From: Clostridiales bacterium
Lineage (GTDB): Bacteria > Bacillota > Clostridia > Christensenellales > Pumilibacteraceae
Length of the DNA: 64,000 bases
Assembly (NCBI GenBank): GCA_014799665.1
Contig: JAAVHP010000027.1
Span: 1 to 64,000, forward strand
Direction of reading: 5' to 3'
The notes beneath the pieces are model-generated. The model was not told the origin of the DNA, did no database searches, and worked only from the letters and a program-made list of their open reading frames with translations. Below are positions 24,119 to 31,950 of this stretch, piece after piece (the stretch's first letter is position 1; each line of letters begins with the position of its first letter). The position numbers and the translations under genes are program-made.

Positions 24119-24319
24119 ATGAAAACCATAAATTTCGGGAATAATCTACGACTGTTACGAAAAAGCAAGGGGCTTACACAGGAAGAACTCGGCGCAATGC
24201 TTGGCGTGAATAAACGTACAATCAGCGTTTGGGAAACGGGCAAATGCGAACCGAACTTCACTTTGCTCGCTAAGCTTTGCGAAATTTTTGACGAAACGTT
24301 CGATAATATTCTTACCTGA
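24119..24319 (+). CDS. XRE-family regulator
   Basis: 66 residues, a bare HTH_3 domain: LRKSKGLTQEELGAMLGVNK and RTISVWETGK. It differs from the other two XRE proteins in its C-terminus (FDETFDNILT). No clear ribosome binding site; the start lies 14 bases after a palindromic operator. Divergent from the lipoprotein gene, which it probably controls. A fragment of its 3' end is duplicated at 23471. Confidence 0.85.
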   Translation: MKTINFGNNLRLLRKSKGLTQEELGAMLGVNKRTISVWETGKCEPNFTLLAKLCEIFDETFDNILT

Positions 24320-24335
24320 AAATTTTTAAAACGTA

Positions 24336-24364
24336 TTGAAAATCGAAAAATCAAATGATATACT
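24336..24364 (+). promoter_or_regulatory. Promoter of the flavin reductase-like gene, predicted leaderless
   Basis: TTGAAA (24336-24341), 17-base spacer, TATACT (24359-24364), then TAATAT and the ATG at 24371. The six-base gap leaves no room for a ribosome binding site. Confidence 0.7.
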
Positions 24365-24370
24365 TAATAT

Positions 24371-24865
24371 ATGAGCGATATATTTTTATCTGACAAGGAC
24401 CGCGCGGCGGTCAATAACAGTATTACCGCAACGGGCGTATTCGTGACCTGCGGCAGAGCAACGCCTAATATCATGGTAACGCACAACGGACTGCTCGGCA
24501 GAATGTGGGGGCGCGAGATTTTCGTCCTGCCGATAAAGAGCAACAAATACTCATACGAGATAGTAACGCAGACCAAAAGCTTTGCTCTCAACGTTCCTGC
24601 GCGCGATATGCGAAACGAGATAGCGCAATGCGACGTAATCTCGGGCTTTAAGGTGAACAAGTTCGAAACGCTCGGGCTTCACCCCAAACGCGCCCGCACG
24701 ATCGACGCGTACGTACTCGGCGAATGCGGGCTGATAATCGAGTGCAACGTTATCGCCCTTATCCCGCCAGAAAACATAACACCCATGACCGAAAACCTGT
24801 TCGGCACGGGCAGAGCGCATTCCCTATTCGCGGGCGAGATAGTCGAGTGTTACAGACTGAGATAA
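24371..24865 (+). CDS. Flavin reductase-like domain protein
   Basis: 164 residues with the split-barrel FMN-binding fold of flavin reductase-like proteins. Segments supporting this are TATGVFVTCG, MVTHNGLLGRMW and SFALNVPA. Such proteins reduce flavins or act as flavin-binding reductases in the cytosol. Predicted to be translated from a leaderless mRNA. The next gene follows 42 bases later with its own ribosome binding site and may be cotranscribed. Substrate unknown. Confidence 0.75.
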   Translation: MSDIFLSDKDRAAVNNSITATGVFVTCGRATPNIMVTHNGLLGRMWGREIFVLPIKSNKYSYEIVTQTKSFALNVPARDMRNEIAQCDVISGFKVNKFETLGLHPKRARTIDAYVLGECGLIIECNVIALIPPENITPMTENLFGTGRAHSLFAGEIVECYRLR

Positions 24866-24907
24866 GGCTATTATCGATACATATTAATATTATCAAAAGG
24901 AATTATT

Positions 24908-25816
24908 ATGGAAAACTCCAAAGTCATTGCTAAAAGAGTGCTTATTTTGTGCTGCTGCGTCGTTTTGTTGGCAGTCGGGTTATTGGTAAGTATCGGTTAT
25001 AATATTTATTACGCAATTTGCTATATCGAGGGCGAGACTTATCTTCAAACCACCGATGAGATTTATATTATGGAGTCGGGTATTCTCCTTAACAATTTGG
25101 AGTTTCACGACGGAACGGACTACGAACTTCACTACGACTTCTCTCACGGAAGCTATGAACAACTCAAAAGCAAATACAAGATAGAAAATACGGCAAAAGA
25201 CGGGACGGAGTTAGACATGGCACTAAGGCTTATGAATGAGTACGCCCCGCGCCTAACGCACGAAAGCTATTACGATAATCACGTACCCCTTAACGCGTTG
25301 GATTTATTGGAATACAGTTTGGACAACAAAAAGCAAGGCATAAATTGCAGGGCGAAAGCGCAAATACTCAACGAAATGTGCTTAGCGCTCGGCATTTATT
25401 CGCGTAAGGTTTGGATAATGCCCTATTCGGCTTATGACAACGACTGCCACGTAGTGAACGAAGTTTGGGATAAAACGCTTAATAAATGGGTCATGCTCGA
25501 TATTACGAATAACGAATATTGGGTTGACGAAAACTGCACGCCCTTATCCGTTCTTGAAATACGCGATAAAGTCGCTCGGCAAGAGTTTTGCACGCCCGTT
25601 GAAGTCGGCGACAAAACAAAAGATTTGCAAGCACTGAAAGAAAAACATATCGGCGATTTTTTGTATATCGTTAAAAACATGGTATATATGCAGTACTGCA
25701 CCGATTATACAGTGGGAGAAAGTGAAAAGATATACTTGCTACTTCCTAAAAATATTCCTACCGAATCCACATTGCTTATCTCGAAAAACGCTATCGACTG
25801 CTCGCCCATTCGATAA
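24908..25816 (+). CDS. Membrane-anchored transglutaminase-like protein
   Basis: 302 residues. One N-terminal transmembrane helix (about 10-32) anchors an extracytoplasmic domain. A papain-like transglutaminase core is visible: Cys in GINCRAKAQI, His in CHVVNEVW and Asp in VMLDITNNEYW, the Cys-His-Asp order of bacterial transglutaminase/protease homologues. Likely a protease or peptide-modifying enzyme rather than a true crosslinker. AAAAGGAA precedes ATG 24908. Strong terminator follows. Confidence 0.8.
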   Translation: MENSKVIAKRVLILCCCVVLLAVGLLVSIGYNIYYAICYIEGETYLQTTDEIYIMESGILLNNLEFHDGTDYELHYDFSHGSYEQLKSKYKIENTAKDGTELDMALRLMNEYAPRLTHESYYDNHVPLNALDLLEYSLDNKKQGINCRAKAQILNEMCLALGIYSRKVWIMPYSAYDNDCHVVNEVWDKTLNKWVMLDITNNEYWVDENCTPLSVLEIRDKVARQEFCTPVEVGDKTKDLQALKEKHIGDFLYIVKNMVYMQYCTDYTVGESEKIYLLLPKNIPTESTLLISKNAIDCSPIR

Positions 25817-25833
25817 TACGGTATAATTGATTA

Positions 25834-25881
25834 AAACACGGATAATAGTCAACGTTCTAAACGACTGTTATCCGTGTTTTT
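25834..25881 (+). terminator. Terminator of the transglutaminase-like gene
   Basis: AAACACGGATAATAGTC pairs with GACTGTTATCCGTGTTT across a 14-base loop and is followed by a T-tract. Confidence 0.85.
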
Positions 25882-25910
25882 GTTTGGCTAACATAATCGA
25901 GCCGCTTCAT

Positions 25911-25965
25911 TATGCCCCTACCACCACTGCGTGGTCCTCCTCCCCCCATAGGGGGAGGTTGAATA
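25911..25965 (+). repeat. GC-rich palindromic repeat (type 4)
   Basis: ACCACTGCGTGGT followed by CCTCC-CCCCATA-GGGGGAGG. It is a diverged member of the family at 7344, 16968, 27501 and 56242. Confidence 0.55.
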
Positions 25966-26047
25966 GAACGGCGTATAGCAATTGTTACCGCAACGAGCAT
26001 ACTCGGGTGCAATGCAAAAAAACACCCAAGCAAACACACGACAGTAA

Positions 26048-26124
26048 AAGTTTCTTGCCTACTTCTTTTCAAAGAAGTAGGAAGCAAAAAAACGACCTTT
26101 CGGTGAAAGATCGTTCTTTTTGCT
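26048..26124 (-). terminator. TTCTTT-hairpin repeat and terminator after tuf
   Basis: On the minus strand ACGATCTTTC pairs with GAAAGGTCGT and is followed by seven Ts, ending tuf. Just beyond lies the recurrent hairpin CCTACTTCTTT/AAAGAAGTAGG, also seen at 56478. Confidence 0.75.
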
Positions 26125-26152
26125 TTTCGTTATTTAACAGGAAACGGTTTCC

Positions 26153-27355
26153 TTATTTAATGATCTCGGTGATAACACCCGAGCCGACCGTACGGCCGCC
26201 TTCGCGGATAGCGAAGCGCAAGCCTTTCTCGGCAGCGATGGGATGGATAAGCGTAACGGTCATCGTTACGTTGTCGCCGGGGGTAACCATCTCTACGCCC
26301 TTCGGGAGCTCGACCAAGCCGGTAACGTCGGTCGTGCGGAAGTAGAACTGCGGACGGTAGCCGTTGAAGAACGGGGTGTGACGGCCGCCCTCTTCCTTTT
26401 TAAGAACGTACACCTCAGCCTTGAACTCGGTATGAGGGGTGATCGAACCGGGCTTAGCGATAACTTGTCCGCGCTCGATATCTTTGCGGTCTACGCCACG
26501 AAGAAGAATACCTGCGTTGTCGCCGCTCTGCGCGGTGTCAAGCATCTTGCGGAACATCTCGATACCGGTAACGGTCGAAGAACGGGTCGCTTTGATACCG
26601 ACGATTTCGACGGGATCGCCCATTTTGATAACGCCGCGCTCTACACGACCGGTAGCAACAGTGCCGCGGCCGGTGATCGTGAAGATGTCCTCGACGGGCA
26701 TAAGGAAGGGCTTATCGACATCACGCTCGGGCGTGGGGATATACGCGTCGACAGCTTCCATAAGCTTCATGATGCATTCGCAAGCGGGATCGTCAGCCTT
26801 GCCGCCCTGCGCAGCTTCGAGTGCTTTAAGCGCCGAGCCGGGGATAACGGGCGCGCCGTCGCCGTCAAAGCCGTAGTTGGAAAGAAGTTCGCGAACTTCC
26901 ATCTCGACAAGTTCGAGCATTTCGGGATCGTCGACCTGATCGGTCTTGTTCATGAAAACAACGATCTTCGGAACGCCGACCTGACGCGCAAGAACGATGT
27001 GCTCACGGGTCTGAGGCATAACGCCGTCGGTAGCCGCAACGACGAGGATAGCGCCGTCCATCTGCGCCGCACCGGTAATCATGTTTTTAACATAGTCCGC
27101 GTGCCCAGGGCAGTCAACGTGCGCGTAGTGACGGTTAGCCGTCTGGTACTCGACGTGCGAGGTGTTAATGGTGATACCACGCGCCTTTTCTTCGGGCGCT
27201 TTATCGATCTGGTCGTAGCGCATCTGCTCAGCCAAACCCTTAGCCGCAAGCACCATTGTGATAGCCGCAGTCAAAGTGGTTTTACCATGGTCGACGTGGC
27301 CAATGGTACCGATGTTTACGTGCGGCTTGCTTCTATCGAATTTTGCCTTTGCCAT
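26153..27355 (-). CDS. tuf: Elongation factor Tu
   Basis: GTPase that brings aminoacyl-tRNA to the ribosome; 400 residues from ATG 27355, behind GGAGGA. G motifs: GHVDHGKTT, DCPGHADY and NKTD (the usual Cys of NKCD is Thr). The effector region ITINTSHVEY is normal. It is the last gene of the str cluster but has its own promoter (TTGAGA-17-TAAAAT), and is separated from fusA by a type 1 element and a type 4 repeat. Only one tuf is in the window. Confidence 0.97.
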   Translation of the reverse strand: MAKAKFDRSKPHVNIGTIGHVDHGKTTLTAAITMVLAAKGLAEQMRYDQIDKAPEEKARGITINTSHVEYQTANRHYAHVDCPGHADYVKNMITGAAQMDGAILVVAATDGVMPQTREHIVLARQVGVPKIVVFMNKTDQVDDPEMLELVEMEVRELLSNYGFDGDGAPVIPGSALKALEAAQGGKADDPACECIMKLMEAVDAYIPTPERDVDKPFLMPVEDIFTITGRGTVATGRVERGVIKMGDPVEIVGIKATRSSTVTGIEMFRKMLDTAQSGDNAGILLRGVDRKDIERGQVIAKPGSITPHTEFKAEVYVLKKEEGGRHTPFFNGYRPQFYFRTTDVTGLVELPKGVEMVTPGDNVTMTVTLIHPIAAEKGLRFAIREGGRTVGSGVITEIIK

Positions 27356-27397
27356 ATTATAATGGTCCTCCAAAAAAATTTCTTTTTAATTTGTTTT

Positions 27398-27426
27398 ATT
27401 TTACCACATTCTTCGGAAAATCTCAA
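27398..27426 (-). promoter_or_regulatory. Predicted promoter of tuf
   Basis: On the minus strand TTGAGA (27426-27421), a 17-base spacer and TAAAAT (27403-27398). It would let tuf be expressed apart from fusA. Confidence 0.6.
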
Positions 27427-27500
27427 CCGTTTTGGATAAAGATTTTTTATAAAATTGAGATTAAAGAACGCGGGTTTTATATTAGGATAAGATTATTCAC

Positions 27501-27547
27501 CTCATCCACCGCTTACGCGGTCCACCTTCCCCCTGAGGGGAAGGCTT
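27501..27547 (+). repeat. GC-rich palindromic repeat (type 4)
   Basis: CCTCATCCACCGC-TTAC-GCGGT followed by CTTCCCC-TGA-GGGGAAG. Same orientation as the copy at 56242 and opposite to those at 16968 and 7344. Confidence 0.7.
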
Positions 27548-27571
27548 AATGGACTGTTGAACCTAGCGTAT

Positions 27572-27700
27572 TAAATTTTTCGTAGTCGCGCGCAAGAGAA
27601 GGAAGTCCGAGCGCCGACCGACGGGAGTGTACACCAAAGTACATGACCGAGGGCGGCGCGACGGCTGACGCACTATTGCGCGATGAATACGGAAAATTTA
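27572..27700 (+). repeat. Type 1 stop-anchored hairpin element, copy B (fusA 3' end)
   Basis: Outer arms TAAATTTTTCGTA (27572-27584) and TACGGAAAATTTA (27688-27700) pair with one T-G wobble. The fusA stop codon (27698-27700) is the end of the stem. The roughly 110-base core is nearly identical to copy C at 29841, differing at about one position, so near-identical direct repeats flank fusA. Confidence 0.82.
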
Positions 27701-29797
27701 TGCTTGGGCTTTGGCGCGCTCGCCAATAACCTTCTCCGCAATATTGCGCGGTACTTCGGCGTAGTGGTCGAACTGCATAGTGTAGTTGCCGCGACCCTGA
27801 GTGCGCGAGCGAAGGTCGGTTGCGTAACCGAACATTTCGCTGAGCGGGATCTCGGCGTGGATGATCTGGCTGCCGTTTACAAGGTCGGTACCGAATATCG
27901 TGCCGCGACGGGACGAAACGTTACCCATAACGTCGCCGAGGTACTCGTCGGGGAGCGTAACGTCGACCTTCATGATAGGTTCGAGCAGGTACGCGTCGCC
28001 TTTCTTCATACCGTCCTTGAACGCCATAGAGCCTGCGATCTTGAACGCCATTTCGGACGAGTCGACTTCGTGGTAGCTTCCGTCGTACAGCGTGACTTTG
28101 AAGTCGACGCATTCGTAGCCGGCAAGGATACCGCTCATGCGCGCTTCCTGAATGCCGTTGTCGACAGCGGGGATATATTCCTTCGGTACGGAACCGCCGA
28201 CCGTTTTATCCTCGAACACGTAGCCTTGACCCTGTTCGAGCGGTTCCATAATGACCTTACAGTGACCGTACTGACCTTTACCACCCGACTGACGGATATA
28301 CTTGCCTTCGGCTTCGACTTTCTTGCGAATGGTCTCGCGGTACGCGACCTGCGGCTTACCGACGTTGGCTTCGACCTTGAACTCGCGGAGCAAGCGGTCG
28401 ACGATAATGTCGAGGTGAAGCTCGCCCATACCCGCGATAATGGTCTGACCGGTTTCCTGGTCGGTGTAGGTCTTGAACGTGGGGTCTTCCTCGGCGAGCT
28501 TGATAAGCGCCATCGTCATCTTTTCCTGACCGGCTTTGGTCTTGGGTTCGATAGCGACGCGGATAACGGGCTCGGGGAACTCCATGCTTTCGAGAATGAT
28601 CGGGTGCGAAGCGTCGCAGAGCGTGTCGCCCGTTGTCGTATCTTTAAGACCGACTATGGCGCAGATATCGCCCGCGCGAACCTCGTCGATATCGGTACGC
28701 GAGTTGGCGTGCATAAGGAGCAAACGCCCGATACGCTCTTTCTTGTCCTTGGTCGAGTTGAGAACGTACGAACCCGCAGGGCAAACGCCGCTGTAACAAC
28801 GGAAGAACGCGAGCTTACCCACGTACGGGTCGGCAGCGATCTTGAATGCAAGACCGGCAAACGGCTCGTTATCGTCCGTTTTACGCTCCGCCTCTTTGCC
28901 GTCCTTGTCCGTGCCTTTGATATGCGCGATATCGATAGGGCTGGGCAGGTAGTAAACGACGGCGTCGAGAAGCTTTTGTACGCCCTTGTTCTTATACGAC
29001 GAACCGCAGAACACGGGGTTCATGGTCATGTCGATAGTAGCTTTACGCACGGCGGTGCGGATCTCGTCGACGGTGAGTTCCTCGCCCGCGAAGAACTTCT
29101 CCATGAGCGCGTCGTCCGTTTCGGCGACCGCTTCGAGAAGGATCTGGCGGTACTCGTCGGCTTGCGCCTTGTATTCCGCAGGGATCTCGGTCTCGTTAAT
29201 GGTCTTGCCGAGGTCGTCCTCGTAGATTTCCGCCTTCATGGTAACAAGGTCGACCATGCCCTTAAAGGTGTCTTCCTTGCCGATGGGGATTTGGAGCGCA
29301 ACGGGGTGCGCGCCCAAGCGCGTCTTCATCATGTTGAGCACGTTGAAGAAGTTCGCGCCGTTGATGTCCATCTTGTTGACGTACGCAATGCGCGGTACGC
29401 CGTACTTGTCCGCCTGACGCCAAACGGTCTCGGACTGAGGCTCGACGCCGCCCTTGGCGCAGAATACCGCAACCGCACCGTCGAGAACTTTAAGCGAACG
29501 CTCAACCTCGACCGTGAAGTCAACGTGCCCGGGTGTGTCGATAAGATTGATACGCACCATCGGTTGATCGGGAGCGGTCTGCCACTGCGTGGTCGTAGCC
29601 GCGGAAGTAATGGTTATACCGCGTTCCTGCTCCTGAACCATCCAGTCCATGGTCGCGCCGCCGTCGTGAACCTCGCCTATCTTGTGCACCTTGCCGGTGT
29701 AGAACAAAATACGCTCGCTCGTCGTGGTCTTGCCCGCGTCGATGTGCGCCATGATACCGATATTGCGCGTGTTTTGCAATGAAAATTGTCTTGCCAT
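27698..29797 (-). CDS. fusA: Elongation factor G
   Basis: Translocase GTPase of 699 residues, the full five-domain length. G motifs AHIDAGKTTTSERILFYTG, DTPGHVDF and NKMD are intact. The start follows GAGGAAA. It lies between rpsG and tuf in the standard str order. The stop codon is embedded in a type 1 element and another copy lies just upstream of the gene. Confidence 0.97.
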   Translation of the reverse strand: MARQFSLQNTRNIGIMAHIDAGKTTTSERILFYTGKVHKIGEVHDGGATMDWMVQEQERGITITSAATTTQWQTAPDQPMVRINLIDTPGHVDFTVEVERSLKVLDGAVAVFCAKGGVEPQSETVWRQADKYGVPRIAYVNKMDINGANFFNVLNMMKTRLGAHPVALQIPIGKEDTFKGMVDLVTMKAEIYEDDLGKTINETEIPAEYKAQADEYRQILLEAVAETDDALMEKFFAGEELTVDEIRTAVRKATIDMTMNPVFCGSSYKNKGVQKLLDAVVYYLPSPIDIAHIKGTDKDGKEAERKTDDNEPFAGLAFKIAADPYVGKLAFFRCYSGVCPAGSYVLNSTKDKKERIGRLLLMHANSRTDIDEVRAGDICAIVGLKDTTTGDTLCDASHPIILESMEFPEPVIRVAIEPKTKAGQEKMTMALIKLAEEDPTFKTYTDQETGQTIIAGMGELHLDIIVDRLLREFKVEANVGKPQVAYRETIRKKVEAEGKYIRQSGGKGQYGHCKVIMEPLEQGQGYVFEDKTVGGSVPKEYIPAVDNGIQEARMSGILAGYECVDFKVTLYDGSYHEVDSSEMAFKIAGSMAFKDGMKKGDAYLLEPIMKVDVTLPDEYLGDVMGNVSSRRGTIFGTDLVNGSQIIHAEIPLSEMFGYATDLRSRTQGRGNYTMQFDHYAEVPRNIAEKVIGERAKAQA

Positions 29798-29840
29798 AAT
29801 GATTTCCTCTAACTTATATCTAACTTAGATAAATTGGAAT

Positions 29841-29969
29841 GTTTTAAGTCGTAGTCGCGCGCAAGAGAAGGAAGTCCGAGCGCCGACCGACGGGAGTGTA
29901 CACCGAAGTACATGACCGAGGGCGGCGCGACGGCTGACGCACTATTGCGCGATGAATACGGCTTAAAAC
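29841..29969 (+). repeat. Type 1 stop-anchored hairpin element, copy C (rpsG 3' end)
   Basis: Outer arms GTTTTAAGTCGTA (29841-29853) and TACGGCTTAAAAC (29957-29969) pair with one T-G wobble. The stem ends at the G of the rpsG stop codon TAG (29969-29971). The core matches copies B and D almost base for base. Confidence 0.82.
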
Positions 29970-30439
29970 TACCAGCGGAAGTGCGCGAACGCCTTGTTCG
30001 CCTCAGCAACTCTGTGCATTTCTTCCTTGCGCTTGACTGCCGCGCCGGTATTGTTGTAAGCGTCGATGAGCTCGCCCGCAAGACGCTCATCCATGGTTTT
30101 CTCGCCGCGTTTGCGTGCGAACATGACGATCCAGCGGATAGCGAGGGTTTGTTGACGATCGGCACGGATTTCAAGCGGAACCTGATAAGTCGAGCCGCCT
30201 ACACGGCGCGCCTTGACTTCGAGTTGCGGCTTGACGTTAGCCATAGCCTGATTGAACACGTCAACGGGTTCGAGCGACATCTTTTCCTTTATAATAGAAA
30301 AAGCGTCATAAACGATAGCCTGGGCCGTGCCTTTCTTGCCGTCAAGCATGATTTGGTTGACAAGCTTGGTCACGACCTTGCTGTTATAGATAGGATCGGG
30401 TAAAACGTCCCGTTTGGGGACCCCGCTTCTTCTAGGCAT
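29969..30439 (-). CDS. rpsG: 30S ribosomal protein S7
   Basis: 156 residues, standard length; it nucleates assembly of the 30S head on 16S rRNA. The N-terminus PRRSGVPKRDVLPDP and the central GGSTYQVPLEI are typical. AAGGAG precedes the ATG. It lies between rpsL and fusA, with a type 3 element on its upstream side and a type 1 element on its downstream side. Confidence 0.97.
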   Translation of the reverse strand: MPRRSGVPKRDVLPDPIYNSKVVTKLVNQIMLDGKKGTAQAIVYDAFSIIKEKMSLEPVDVFNQAMANVKPQLEVKARRVGGSTYQVPLEIRADRQQTLAIRWIVMFARKRGEKTMDERLAGELIDAYNNTGAAVKRKEEMHRVAEANKAFAHFRW

Positions 30440-30552
30440 GATTATCTCCTTATTCGATTTTTAGGTGGGCAAACAAGCCCGTTGCGCTTTTCTTTATATT
30501 ATATAGGAAAAGCGTTTTTGCGCCAAACGAAATTCCAAACTGCATATTGAAC

Positions 30553-30720
30553 AGTTTAGGTCGACGAGTAAACGGAGCGCAAAGCATTGCGTAGTAATTT
30601 TCGAGTGACGGCAAGGCAACGCGACGAAGTCGTAGCAGCGCTACGTCGAGAAGCGTTAACGCCGCCGACGCCGAAAATTATAGCAAGGCAAAGCGCGAGT
30701 GTTACGAGTTGACCGTTACT
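30553..30720 (+). repeat. Type 3 long hairpin element (rpsL 3' end)
   Basis: About 50 bases at each end are complementary with interruptions (inner part GTAATTTTCG / CGAAAATTAT, outer GGTCGACGAGT / near-match), and the rpsL stop (30716-30718) lies in the right arm. The apex holds the family core CGTAGCAGCGCTACGTCG (30631-30648) followed by AAGCGTTAACGC. Confidence 0.75.
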
Positions 30721-31087
30721 TCGCTTTCTTCGCGCCGTACTTTGAGCGAGCTTGCTTGCGCTTTGCCACACCCGCAGTGTCCAATGCACCGCGTATGATG
30801 TGATAACGCACACCCGGCAAGTCCTTCACACGCCCACCGCGGACGAGCACAACCGAGTGTTCTTGCAGGTTGTGACCGATACCGGGGATATAAACCGTAC
30901 CTTCCATCTTGTTGACAAGACGCACACGAGCGATCTTGCGCAAAGCGGAGTTGGGCTTTTTAGGCGTAGTCGTGGTGACGGACAAGCACACGCCGCGTTT
31001 CTGCGGGTTGTTGTCGAGAATAGGGCTCATCGACTTGTACTCGACCTTTTGACGACCTTTCCTAACAAGCTGGTTGATCGTAGGCAT
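30716..31087 (-). CDS. rpsL: 30S ribosomal protein S12
   Basis: 123 residues; decoding-centre protein. The conserved TTTTPKKPNSALRK and RGGRVKDLPGVRYH loops are wild type at the lysines where streptomycin resistance arises. AAGGAGG precedes ATG 31087. First gene of the str cluster, with a consensus promoter about 120 bases upstream. The stop codon lies in the arm of a type 3 element. Confidence 0.97.
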   Translation of the reverse strand: MPTINQLVRKGRQKVEYKSMSPILDNNPQKRGVCLSVTTTTPKKPNSALRKIARVRLVNKMEGTVYIPGIGHNLQEHSVVLVRGGRVKDLPGVRYHIIRGALDTAGVAKRKQARSKYGAKKAK

Positions 31088-31203
31088 ATTACTCTACCTC
31101 CTTATAGTAGTATTGCCGCTCTCACTCATAGTAAAATGAATAAAGAGCAATTTAGTCCACGCGTTGCACGCAAAAAATAAGCGTACCTATACGCGTACTT
31201 GTT

Positions 31204-31233
31204 ATTATATCAATATAATATAACCTTTGTCAA
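31204..31233 (-). promoter_or_regulatory. Predicted promoter of the str operon
   Basis: On the minus strand TTGACA (31233-31228), an 18-base spacer and TATAAT (31209-31204). The leader to rpsL is about 115 bases. Confidence 0.65.
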
Positions 31234-31343
31234 GTATTTTTAGTGTCGTGTATTTACTTTTACGGTTATTTTTTGTTACGCCCGAATAGTTGCGGTTCGT
31301 TATAAATTGCTTTGCGCCAACTTTTTTATTGGATAGCTATTCT

Positions 31344-31658
31344 TTACTTCTTCCGCGGCTTTGGCAGCGGCGTGATCGGCTCGAGGATGTCTATTACTTT
31401 CGACGTGAGCTCGGCGTTTTCAATATCGAGGATATAGTGCTCTTTCGTGCCCTCGTACGGCAAGCCCGTTTCCGCGCCCGACATTATTTCTTTCAGCGGG
31501 TCGAGCATTTTTACGTAGACGGTATTATCGCAAACCAAAAGTATCGGTTTATCGTTCACGTAAACCATATACTCGCCGAACATTTTCTTATACCGCACGG
31601 CGTATTTACTGTCTATGCGTTCGCACACGAACTCGATAAAATCAACGGAAGTAGCCAT
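31344..31658 (-). CDS. TfoX/Sxy N-terminal domain protein
   Basis: 104 residues from ATG 31658. The sequence SKYAVRYKKMFGEYMVYVNDKPILLVCDN fits the TfoX N-terminal domain; the fold is shared with small stand-alone proteins of Bacillota whose role is unclear, so a competence function should not be assumed. The basic tail is PLPKPRKK. No ribosome binding site: a TACAAT box ends seven bases before ATG, so a leaderless mRNA is likely. A type 3 repeat lies directly upstream. Confidence 0.75.
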   Translation of the reverse strand: MATSVDFIEFVCERIDSKYAVRYKKMFGEYMVYVNDKPILLVCDNTVYVKMLDPLKEIMSGAETGLPYEGTKEHYILDIENAELTSKVIDILEPITPLPKPRKK

Positions 31659-31665
31659 AGCTATA

Positions 31666-31694
31666 ATTGTACCACATACTTGCCGTTTTTGCAA
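31666..31694 (-). promoter_or_regulatory. Promoter of the TfoX-like gene, predicted leaderless
   Basis: On the minus strand TTGCAA (31694-31689), 17-base spacer, TACAAT (31671-31666), then seven bases to ATG 31658. The -35 box directly adjoins a type 3 element. Confidence 0.6.
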
Positions 31695-31698
31695 GCCG

Positions 31699-31856
31699 AA
31701 ACTCTCGATTAAGTGACGCGAGCAAGATTGCGTTAGCGATTTTCGTGATACGAAAGATATATGGTGGGCTCGTAGCGGCGCTACGTGCCCGACATATAGC
31801 TGCACGTAGCGCGGAAATCGATAGCAAGAATGCCGCACGAATTTAATCGAGAGTTT
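31699..31856 (+). repeat. Type 3 long hairpin element
   Basis: Perfect 14-bp outer arms AAACTCTCGATTAA (31699-31712) and complement (31843-31856). Inner GCGATTTTCG pairs with CGGAAATCG. The core reads CTCGTAGCGGCGCTACG. It lies between divergent genes (TfoX-like and a plus-strand gene), so it follows no stop codon. Confidence 0.75.
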
Positions 31857-31883
31857 CCAAAGGATAATTTTACTGATTATCTA

Positions 31884-31912
31884 TTGACAAAAAGCGCAAA
31901 ATATAGTATATT
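31884..31912 (+). promoter_or_regulatory. Predicted promoter of the Gln/Pro-rich protein gene
   Basis: TTGACA (31884-31889), 17-base spacer, TATATT (31907-31912). A leader of about 32 bases follows. Confidence 0.65.
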
Positions 31913-31950
31913 ATAGGTTGTATTAAACTACACGGGAAAACGTATCGATT

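Noticed and set aside
27698..29797. Long open frame on the plus strand across fusA (27683-29782)
   Set aside because: It mirrors the fusA codon pattern on the other strand. Its translation has no recognisable domain and fusA is certain.
31344..31658. TfoX-like gene as a competence regulator
   Set aside because: Only the N-terminal domain is present. Such stand-alone domains are common outside competent bacteria.
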